Source of the DNA: Tannerella sp.
GTDB taxonomy: Bacteria > Bacteroidota > Bacteroidia > Bacteroidales > Tannerellaceae
Direction: 5' to 3'
Length of the DNA stretch: 5,817 nucleotides
Assembly: GCA_031283785.1 (NCBI GenBank)
Contig: JAITBC010000358.1
Span: 1-5,817 of the forward strand
Shown here in pieces: positions 1-4,719 of this stretch. The notes below the pieces were generated by a model. It saw only the letters and a program-made list of their open reading frames with translations, searched no databases and was not told the DNA's origin. Position numbers and translations under genes: made by a program. How positions within the stretch are numbered: the first letter of the stretch is position 1; each line of letters begins with the position of its first letter.

Positions 1-285
1 GTGAAACAGCTGGCGCCGACAATCTACGGGCTTGGCTCCCAGTATGCTGTAATGCTGCCTTATTCCCGGTCGCACGAGTCGGAAGCCGACCACATGGGAC
101 TTATTTTTATGGCTATGGCGGGATATGACCCGGCTATGGCTGAAGGTTTCTGGTTAAGAATGTCGCAGTCGTCGGGCAGCAAACCTCCCGAATTTCTCAG
201 CACACATCCATCCGACCGGACAAGAGCGGAAAAAATACGCTCGTGGCTGCCGGAAGCGAGAAAGTATTACAGACCTGTATTCTAA
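1..285 (+). CDS. M48 family zinc metalloprotease, C-terminal part (truncated by window edge)
   Basis: The frame is open from the first base to TAA at 283-285, giving 94 residues. The GTG at base 1 is probably an internal valine, because the fragment begins in the middle of a known domain. Residues 25-30 read HESEAD, the ExxAD signature of M48 peptidases (HtpX/LoiP/BepA type); Glu26 is expected to be the third zinc ligand. The HExxH helix with the other two ligands should lie left of the window. The tail (AGYDP, then FW..M, then FLSTHPSD..R) is typical of the secreted or lipoprotein M48 group that degrades or chaperones envelope proteins, rather than the cytoplasmic-membrane HtpX group. A lipoprotein signal would be at the unseen N-terminus. 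The C-terminus appears complete, ending about 18 residues after the THPSD motif region. The gene converges on the antiporter gene across a repeat-rich spacer. The family call is firm; the precise substrate is unknown. Confidence 0.88.
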   Translation: MKQLAPTIYGLGSQYAVMLPYSRSHESEADHMGLIFMAMAGYDPAMAEGFWLRMSQSSGSKPPEFLSTHPSDRTRAEKIRSWLPEARKYYRPVF

Positions 286-287
286 AA

Positions 288-330
288 TGGTAAACGACCT
301 GAAGCGACCTGAAGATAGCATTACCACCTT
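288..330 (+). terminator. Possible weak terminator hairpin after the M48 gene
   Basis: TGGTAA (288-293) is the exact reverse complement of TTACCA (321-326), and the right arm is followed by CC and a short T run (CCTTTTAT). The loop is long (27 nt) and the stem is short and AT-rich, so this is weak evidence. Its position directly behind the protease stop codon is the main support. Confidence 0.25.
295..314. repeat. 10-bp tandem duplication (CGACCTGAAG x2)
   Basis: CGACCTGAAG occurs twice with no gap, at 295-304 and 305-314. It lies within the loop of the possible hairpin behind the protease gene. It looks like a recent slippage duplication; no function is evident. Confidence 0.85.
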
Positions 331-504
331 TTATACTGTACTCGTCCACAAATTGAGTTTTTCTGTCCACGAAACTTTAGTTCGGCGGAGCCAATTTCAC
401 GAATTTCACGAATTTCACGAATTATACTGTGCTCGTCAGCAAATTGAGTTTTTCTGTCCGCGAAACTTTAGTTCGGCGGAGCCAATTTCACGAATTTCAC
501 GAAT
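331..504. repeat. Tandem direct repeat, two copies of a ~91-bp unit ending in 9-bp AATTTCACG repeats
   Basis: Copy 1 spans 331-421 and copy 2 spans 422-504. Both start TTATACTGT, run through a shared core (AAATTGAGTTTTTCTGTCC, then CGAAACTTTAGTTCGGCGG) and end in a chain of AATTTCACG. Copy 1 has three 9-bp units (393-419) and copy 2 has two (484-501). I count four substitutions between the copies over the aligned part. Each copy holds a small GC hairpin, GGC-GGA-GCC. The array sits between convergent genes, where intergenic repeats are well tolerated. Chains of TTCACGAA-like units are, from memory, common dispersed intergenic elements in Bacteroidales; that would make this a REP-like or MITE-like element duplicated in tandem. 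I see no coding potential, target-site duplication or transposase. Confidence 0.85.
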
Positions 505-550
505 TAACCGATGTAATTGGCCATTGTCTTATCTTGAGTTTCATGCCGGG

Positions 551-565
551 GACAGTATATCTGTC
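551..565 (-). other. Short hairpin just downstream of the antiporter stop codon
   Basis: GACAG-TATAT-CTGTC is a 5-bp inverted repeat with a 5-nt loop. Read on the - strand it begins 5 nt after the antiporter stop codon. It has no T run behind it (CCCCGG follows), so it is a poor intrinsic terminator. It may instead protect the mRNA 3' end, or it may be chance. Confidence 0.25.
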
Positions 566-570
566 GTTAT

Positions 571-1869
571 TCAGTTTTTCCTTTTGAATATAATGGAAAG
601 AACGGAGATTATTCCGAGTCCGAAAGGATAGTAAAGGTAAGGGATGATTGCGGTCGGATTAACCGATGCCAGCCCTGCCGCTATCAGCAGTTGGGCGCCG
701 TAAGGCAGGATACTCTGTACGGAACAGGATATGGTATCTATTAAGCCGGCTATCCGTTTAGGATTCAGACTGAATTTTTCGCTGATTTGTTTTGCCAGGG
801 GGCCTGTAATGATTAGTGCGATGGTGTTGTTTGCCGTGCATAGATCGGTAAAGGCTACCAGACCGGCAATAGCGCCTTCGGCCTGTTTCGAGGACTGGAT
901 GTTGTTTGTCAGTCTGACGATGAGCCAGCTTATTCCGCCGTTGAATCGTATGACCTCAAACATGCCTCCGGCCATAAGCGAGACAATGATAAGTTCTCCC
1001 ATGTCTGTTACAATACCGCTACTCATCGCCGAACACCAGTCCCGGAGCGCAAACCCGTCGGTCGTTAACCCGATCACTCCCGACAGTGCGATGCCTGTGC
1101 TCAATACCGTTATTACGTTCACTCCGCATAATGCAGTAATTAAAACGACGAGATATGGAAGTACCTTAAGCCATTCGACAGGTTTTATTTCCGTCATCAT
1201 CCGATGCGATTCGATAAAACCGGAAATGATATAAAACATCAGGGCGAGGACGGCAACAGGCATGACAAGTTTGAAGTTCGCCCTGAATTTATCTTTCATT
1301 TCGACGTGTTGTGTTCGTGTGGCGACAATCGTAGTGTCGGAGATAAACGAGAGGTTATCGCCAAACATGGAACCGCCCACAATAACGCCTGTCAGCATCG
1401 GCAAGCTAAGACCCGTCCGCAGAGAAATCCCTACGGCGATAGGGGCGAGCGCCGCTATCGTGCCGCAGGATGTTCCCATTGAAAGGGAGATGAAACATGC
1501 GGCAATAAAGATGCTTGCGATCACTATTTTTTCCGGCAGCAGGTATAAGATCATATTAACGGTAGCGTCGACAGCTCCCATAGCGCGTGCAGTACCGGAG
1601 AATGCTCCGGCAAGTATAAATATCACAACCATGAGCATTATTGTATTGTTGGCCGAGCCGCGGCAGAATATCTCAATACGTTGCGTGACGCTTCTCCCCT
1701 TCGACGACAGTACCGCAACAGCCGATGCGGCGAGGAACGCTACAGATACAGGCATCCGGCTTAAGTCTCCGGTAAAGATAAACGTAAGGATATATAGCAA
1801 AAAGAAAACCCCCAAAGGGAATAATGCTTTGCCTGAAGGGCGAGGACTAAAATCATTGTTGTAATTCAT
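571..1869 (-). CDS. nhaC: NhaC family Na+/H+ antiporter
   Basis: An integral inner-membrane protein of 432 residues that should exchange cytoplasmic Na+ for external H+, supporting pH and sodium homeostasis. It is almost entirely hydrophobic, with about 11-12 likely membrane segments, including residues 15-33, 39-55, 75-91, 114-130, 136-150, 155-168, 200-218, 233-250, 252-268, 289-306, 333-356 and 403-426. The family hallmark is clear: GGSMFGDNLSFISDTT at 165-180, followed by IVATRTQHVEMKDKF. A second conserved block, TDLCTANNTIALIITGPLAK, is at 341-360, and a PYGAQ motif is at 389-393. Length agrees with the Bacteroidales NhaC group (about 430-440). The ATG at 1867-1869 gives a short polar N-terminus before the first helix and has an AGGA 10 nt upstream. 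It is monocistronic in this window, convergent with the protease gene and divergent from the glycosyltransferase gene. Exact ion specificity cannot be read from sequence; some relatives exchange organic substrates. Confidence 0.9.
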   Translation of the reverse strand: MNYNNDFSPRPSGKALFPLGVFFLLYILTFIFTGDLSRMPVSVAFLAASAVAVLSSKGRSVTQRIEIFCRGSANNTIMLMVVIFILAGAFSGTARAMGAVDATVNMILYLLPEKIVIASIFIAACFISLSMGTSCGTIAALAPIAVGISLRTGLSLPMLTGVIVGGSMFGDNLSFISDTTIVATRTQHVEMKDKFRANFKLVMPVAVLALMFYIISGFIESHRMMTEIKPVEWLKVLPYLVVLITALCGVNVITVLSTGIALSGVIGLTTDGFALRDWCSAMSSGIVTDMGELIIVSLMAGGMFEVIRFNGGISWLIVRLTNNIQSSKQAEGAIAGLVAFTDLCTANNTIALIITGPLAKQISEKFSLNPKRIAGLIDTISCSVQSILPYGAQLLIAAGLASVNPTAIIPYLYYPFGLGIISVLSIIFKRKN

Positions 1870-1973
1870 ACGGATCCTTATTATATTAATTCATTCATAC
1901 GCGCCGCCGCCGGATTAAAATTCCATACCACACACATTTGAAATATTCCGTTCCAACCGTATAAAAATCGCGT

Positions 1974-2003
1974 CAAATATAAGGATAAAAACAATACAAA
2001 CAA
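1974..2003 (-). promoter_or_regulatory. Promoter for the NhaC gene (Bacteroidales type)
   Basis: On the - strand a -7 element TATATTTG (1981-1974) matches TAnnTTTG exactly, with TTG (2003-2001) as the -33 element and a 19-bp spacer. Transcription would start near 1967, giving a 5' leader of roughly 98 nt. The leader contains a GC-rich run (GGCGGCGGCGCG on the - strand, 1911-1900), but I see no recognised riboswitch in it. Confidence 0.6.
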
Positions 2004-2067
2004 TCACTGCTGTCCGGAAAAAAACTGTAAACTTGGTTATGTTCTGAGGAAATTACGGAAATCTTTG

Positions 2068-2075
2068 TATCTTTA
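2068..2075 (+). promoter_or_regulatory. Probable -7 promoter element for the glycosyltransferase-pyrC unit
   Basis: TATCTTTA matches the Bacteroidales -7 consensus TAnnTTTG at 7 of 8 positions and lies 37 bp upstream of the start codon. No good TTG/TTTG -33 box lies at the right distance (the nearest TTG is at 2034-2036), so the call rests on the -7 box and its position. An overlapping alternative, AATCTTTG, is at 2060-2067. Confidence 0.35.
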
Positions 2076-2112
2076 CACATTCAAACAGTAGAAATTAATA
2101 GAATAAAAAGAT

Positions 2113-2856
2113 ATGTCAGACAGCATTGTAATTATTCCTACGTATAACGAGAAGGAAAATATAGAGAACATTATCCGTGCCGTATCGGAGCTGGAGAAGC
2201 CGTTTAATATTCTTATTATAGACGATGGTTCGCCCGACGGCACAGCTGCGGTTGTCAAGCGTTTGCAGCAGCAAGAATTTCAGAATCGTCTGTTTATGGT
2301 GGAACGTTCCGGCAAACAGGGACTCGGAACAGCCTATATATGCGGTTTCAAGTGGGCGCTTGAACACGGATATGATTATATATTTGAGATGGATGCCGAT
2401 TTCAGTCATAACCCGAAAGACCTGCCGCGTCTATATGCCGCATGTGTGGAACAAAATGCCGACGTGGCTATCGGTTCACGCTATATTGACGGCGTCAATG
2501 TGGTGAACTGGCCGTTGGTGCGCGTGTTGATGTCATATTATGCATCCGTATATGTACGTTGTGTGACGGGAATGAAGATAAAAGATACAACGGCAGGTTT
2601 TAAATGTTACCGTCGTTGCGTGTTGGAGACGATAGAACTTGATAAGATTCATTTCAAAGGATATGCGTTTCAGATAGAGATGAAGTTTACGGCCTGTAAG
2701 TGTGGTTTCAAATTGGTGGAAGTGCCGATTGTTTTCATCAATCGTGTGCTGGGAATGTCCAAAATGAATACGTCTATATTCGGAGAAGCATTACTCGGAG
2801 TTTTGCGCCTCAAATGGCAGAGTTTTTTTCGTAAATACCCCAAAAAAAACAATTGA
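2113..2856 (+). CDS. Polyprenol-phosphate mannose synthase-like GT2 glycosyltransferase
   Basis: A 247-residue family 2 glycosyltransferase of the DPM1-like group. It most likely transfers mannose from GDP-mannose to a polyprenyl phosphate at the cytoplasmic face of the inner membrane, making a lipid-linked sugar donor. Visible motifs: PTYNEKENI at 9-17, IIDDGSPDGT at 35-44 (nucleotide binding), the DxD-like metal site DADFSHNP at 94-101, GSRY at 121-124, and DTTAGFKCYRR at 158-168. There is no C-terminal membrane domain, so it is the short, peripheral catalytic form. The start ATG has only A/T-rich sequence upstream and no Shine-Dalgarno site, as usual in this phylum. The TGA stop lies inside a 20-bp palindrome that opens the heptamer repeat ahead of pyrC, 64 bp downstream; the two genes are probably co-transcribed. 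The sugar could be glucose or another hexose instead of mannose, because DPM1-like and DPG-like enzymes are hard to separate by eye. Confidence 0.85.
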   Translation: MSDSIVIIPTYNEKENIENIIRAVSELEKPFNILIIDDGSPDGTAAVVKRLQQQEFQNRLFMVERSGKQGLGTAYICGFKWALEHGYDYIFEMDADFSHNPKDLPRLYAACVEQNADVAIGSRYIDGVNVVNWPLVRVLMSYYASVYVRCVTGMKIKDTTAGFKCYRRCVLETIELDKIHFKGYAFQIEMKFTACKCGFKLVEVPIVFINRVLGMSKMNTSIFGEALLGVLRLKWQSFFRKYPKKNN

Positions 2857-2869
2857 TAATTATCAATTG
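2850..2869. repeat. Perfect 20-bp palindrome over the stop codon of the glycosyltransferase gene
   Basis: CAATTGATAATTATCAATTG reads identically on both strands and contains the TGA stop (2854-2856). It marks where the heptamer repeat switches orientation: left of centre the unit is inverted, right of centre the AATTRTC chain begins. Confidence 0.9.
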
Positions 2870-2910
2870 TCAATTATCAATTATCAATTATCAATTGTCA
2901 ATTGTCAATT
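2858..2910. repeat. Heptanucleotide tandem repeat (AATTRTC, ~7.5 units)
   Basis: Seven consecutive 7-bp units read AATTATC, AATTGTC, AATTATC, AATTATC, AATTATC, AATTGTC and AATTGTC, followed by a partial AATT. The array fills almost the whole gap between the glycosyltransferase stop and the pyrC ATG. Such ATTGTC/ATTATC heptamer chains are, from memory, frequent between genes in Bacteroidales. A gain or loss of one unit changes spacing by 7 bp but does not touch either reading frame as called here. Confidence 0.92.
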
Positions 2911-2920
2911 TTATAATCGT

Positions 2921-4342
2921 ATGACAAAAACGTTGATTAAAAATGTAAGGATAATAAACGAAGGGCGTTCGTTTAAAGGCTCTGTGCTGATTGACGGTAA
3001 ATATATTGCCGGGGTGTATGAAGGAGATGTACGGCCGGCGGCTCAAAAGTGTACGGCCGGCCGCCATGCCTGTAACGGTGAATATGAGATGTCGTCGTCG
3101 GGTGATGAAGATATGGCTGCGGATGTCAAAATTATAGATGCTTCCGGAAAGTGGTTGCTGCCGGGTGTTATTGATGAACAGGTGCATTTCCGCGAACCCG
3201 GATTGACGCGTAAAGGAGATATCATGAGTGAAAGCCGGGCTGCCGTTGCGGGTGGTGTGACAACATTTATGGATATGCCGAACACGAATCCGCAGACTAC
3301 GACGCTCGAAGCGCTCGAATGGAAGTTCCGACGGGCGTCGGAAGTGTCGGTTGCTAATTATTCGTTTTTTTTCGGCGGGACAAATGATAATGCCGGCCTG
3401 ATAGCAAAACTCGATCGTAAGCGTGTGCCCGGGATAAAACTTTTTCTGGGGTCGTCTACCGGTAATATGCTTGTCGATAAGGAGGATTCGTTGCGTCGTT
3501 TTTTCGGCGAGACGGATTTGTTGATTGCCGTTCATGCCGAGAAAGAAGATATTATCCGGAGGAATATAGCGTATTATACCGCTAAATACGGAGAAAATCC
3601 CGATATCTCCTTTCATCCGAAAATAAGAAGTGAAGAAGCTTGTTATGCTTCATCATCCGAAGCTGTCGATCTGGCAAAAAAACTTGGAACGAGGTTACAC
3701 ATCTTTCATTTGTCTACGGCTAAGGAATTGTCCCTGCTCGACCGTGGGTGTGTGTTGAGCGAACGCCGTATCACCGGTGAAGCATGCGTACATCACCTCT
3801 GGTTTAGCGATGATGATTATAAGCAGTATGGCAACCTTATCAAATGGAATCCATCCGTAAAAACGGCTAAAGACCGTGAGGCGTTGCGTAATGCTGTCAA
3901 TGACGATACGATTGCCGTGGTTGCTACGGATCATGCGCCCCATCTTCCGGCTGAAAAAGAGGGCGGTTGTCTGACCGCCGCTTCGGGCGGCCCCTTAATC
4001 CAACATTCGTTGCTTGCAATGCTCGATATGGCGGCGGCCGGTATTTTTACGCCGGAGAAAGTAGTGGAAAAAATGTCGCATCATCCGGCGGACTTATACC
4101 ATATCGACAGGCGCGGATATATCCGCGAAGGTTATTATGCCGATATTGTGTTGATAGATCCGGATAAGACGTCGACGGTGTCGAAAGAGAATATATTATA
4201 TAAATGTATGTGGTCTCCGTTTGAAGGGCATATTTTTCGGTGTTCGGTGTGGAAAACTATTGTGAATGGCATGGAAATTTTTTCGGACGGACATGTTTTA
4301 GATGCACTACCGGGTATGGAAATCGTGTACACCCCCCAATAA
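2921..4342 (+). CDS. pyrC: Dihydroorotase
   Basis: A cytoplasmic amidohydrolase of 473 residues that cyclises N-carbamoyl-L-aspartate to dihydroorotate, the third step of de novo pyrimidine synthesis. Likely metal and catalytic residues: DEQVHFREPG at 85-94 (normally DxHxH, here Gln87 then His89), Lys173 in GIKLFLGSSTG, His205 in AVHAEK, His260/His263 in LHIFHLST, and Asp337 in ATDHAPH. NPSVK, the ASGGPLIQHS segment and GYYADIVLID near the end are also family-typical. I chose ATG 2921 over an in-frame TTG at 2867: the TTG would add 18 residues translated purely from the heptamer repeat, whereas MTKTLIKNVRIINEG is the normal N-terminus. Length exceeds my recollection of about 450 for Bacteroidales homologues, mainly through a Ser/Asp/Ala-rich loop at residues 36-68. 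It probably shares a transcript with the upstream glycosyltransferase gene. Identification is strong. Confidence 0.95.
   Translation: MTKTLIKNVRIINEGRSFKGSVLIDGKYIAGVYEGDVRPAAQKCTAGRHACNGEYEMSSSGDEDMAADVKIIDASGKWLLPGVIDEQVHFREPGLTRKGDIMSESRAAVAGGVTTFMDMPNTNPQTTTLEALEWKFRRASEVSVANYSFFFGGTNDNAGLIAKLDRKRVPGIKLFLGSSTGNMLVDKEDSLRRFFGETDLLIAVHAEKEDIIRRNIAYYTAKYGENPDISFHPKIRSEEACYASSSEAVDLAKKLGTRLHIFHLSTAKELSLLDRGCVLSERRITGEACVHHLWFSDDDYKQYGNLIKWNPSVKTAKDREALRNAVNDDTIAVVATDHAPHLPAEKEGGCLTAASGGPLIQHSLLAMLDMAAAGIFTPEKVVEKMSHHPADLYHIDRRGYIREGYYADIVLIDPDKTSTVSKENILYKCMWSPFEGHIFRCSVWKTIVNGMEIFSDGHVLDALPGMEIVYTPQ
3028..3061 (+). repeat. 12-bp direct repeat inside pyrC (TGTACGGCCGGC)
   Basis: TGTACGGCCGGC occurs at 3028-3039 and 3050-3061, a period of 22 bp. 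It encodes part of the variable loop at residues 36-48 of dihydroorotase. The surrounding bases can also form a hairpin: GGCGGC (3037-3042) pairs with GCCGCC (3060-3065). The patch is much more GC-rich than the rest of the gene and looks like a local insertion or duplication that kept the frame. Confidence 0.7.
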
Positions 4343-4440
4343 TGTCGAAGGTATTGTGTTAAAAACATGATTTTTTCAAAAAAAAATAGACGCAATCGCC
4401 AAAAAGTACCAAAAACATGTTGTAGAATATAAAAAAAAAG
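4343..4440. other. AT-rich non-coding stretch after pyrC
   Basis: No credible gene is present. The stretch is dominated by A and T runs (for example the T6 and A9 runs around 4371-4387 and an A9 run near 4432-4440). AAAAACATG occurs twice in its first 80 bp. No clear GC-rich terminator stem lies immediately behind pyrC; the first convincing one is at 4529-4562. Confidence 0.5.
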
Positions 4441-4471
4441 TTGCAGGGGTGTCAAATAATGCTCACCTTTG
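4441..4471 (+). promoter_or_regulatory. Promoter of a putative small RNA
   Basis: TTG (4441-4443), a 20-bp spacer and CACCTTTG (4464-4471) match the Bacteroidales -33/-7 pattern, with one mismatch (C for T) in TAnnTTTG. Expected transcription start is about 4477-4480. No open reading frame of any length follows; the next element is a strong terminator. Confidence 0.5.
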
Positions 4472-4476
4472 CAGCG

Positions 4477-4566
4477 ATAACCTAAACAATCTTTTTGCCT
4501 TAGAGACTAATACCTATTAAAACCTGTAAAAAGGGAGCCTTTTGAGAAAAAGTCTCCCTTTTGCCT
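4477..4566 (+). ncRNA. Putative ~90-nt intergenic small RNA
   Basis: This interval runs from the predicted start of the promoter at 4441-4471 to the end of the terminator near 4566; both ends are approximate. It has no useful start codon or ORF. The body carries four spaced CCT motifs (AACCTAAA, GCCTTAG, TACCTATT, AACCTGTA) and a small possible stem, TTAG-AGA-CTAA, at 4500-4510, before the terminator hairpin. Promoter-to-terminator units with this alternative promoter are known in Bacteroidales, for example the Bacteroidales-1 RNA motif, but I cannot confirm membership from sequence alone. Alternatives are a leader or attenuator of the copper ATPase gene, or a 3' processed piece of the pyrC transcript. 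Confidence 0.4.
4529..4566 (+). terminator. Strong intrinsic terminator
   Basis: AAAAGGGAG (4529-4537) pairs perfectly with CTCCCTTTT (4554-4562) over 9 bp with a 16-nt loop, followed by GCCTTTG. The A-run on the left and T-run on the right make it usable in both directions. It would end the putative small RNA and any read-through from pyrC. Confidence 0.85.
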
Positions 4567-4595
4567 TTGTTAATAATCACTGCGATGTGTTATAG

Positions 4596-4624
4596 TTGCT
4601 TCCGATAAATTTTCGTTACTTTTG
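4596..4624 (+). promoter_or_regulatory. Upstream promoter candidate of the copper ATPase gene
   Basis: TACTTTTG (4617-4624) matches TAnnTTTG exactly; TTG (4596-4598) lies 18 bp upstream, slightly short of the usual 19-21. It would give a leader of roughly 90 nt that runs through the repeats at 4639-4680. Confidence 0.45.
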
Positions 4625-4638
4625 CTTTTGTAAAAAAA

Positions 4639-4680
4639 CGATTTTCATTCGTACGTGCTTGGAAATCGTCGGATTTTCAT
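4639..4680. promoter_or_regulatory. Inverted and direct repeats around the copA promoter, possible operator
   Basis: CGATTT (4639-4644) and AAATCG (4663-4668) form an inverted repeat around a central CGTACG palindrome (4650-4655), and the right arm begins next to the -33 box of the proximal promoter. GATTTTCAT is also repeated directly at 4640-4648 and 4672-4680. Placement suits a metal-responsive repressor or activator site, but no known copper-regulator consensus is recognised. Confidence 0.25.
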
Positions 4681-4689
4681 GTATTTTTG
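4659..4689 (+). promoter_or_regulatory. Proximal promoter of the copper ATPase gene
   Basis: TTG (4659-4661), a 20-bp spacer and TATTTTTG (4682-4689) fit the Bacteroidales consensus exactly. The start of transcription would fall near 4696, about 24 nt before the copA ATG, making it the likeliest main promoter. Confidence 0.65.
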
Positions 4690-4719
4690 CTGTGTAATTT
4701 ACAAAAAGACGTATGATAA

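Noticed and set aside
331..504. CRISPR array
   Set aside because: The two copies are contiguous with no unique spacers, the nested units are only 9 bp, and no cas gene is present.
331..504. Insertion sequence remnant
   Set aside because: No terminal inverted repeats, target-site duplication or transposase fragment could be seen.
287..631. 114-codon + strand open frame after the protease gene
   Set aside because: It is mostly a translation of the tandem repeats (HEFHEFHE, RISRIN), resembles no protein, and overlaps the end of the antiporter gene.
731..1864. Long + strand open frames (167, 92 and 200 codons) opposite the antiporter gene
   Set aside because: They are antisense to a clear NhaC gene with intact family motifs and have no family-like features of their own.
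2895..2917. Sigma-70-like promoter (TTGTCA with TATAAT) just before pyrC
   Set aside because: Spacing is wrong for the nearest TTGTCA, the -35 match is only the repeat unit, transcription would start inside the coding region, and Bacteroidales use a different consensus.
2891..3616. 241-codon - strand open frame opposite pyrC
   Set aside because: It is antisense to an unmistakable dihydroorotase; its product is rich in Arg, Ile and His as expected from reverse reading, and it ends within the heptamer repeat.
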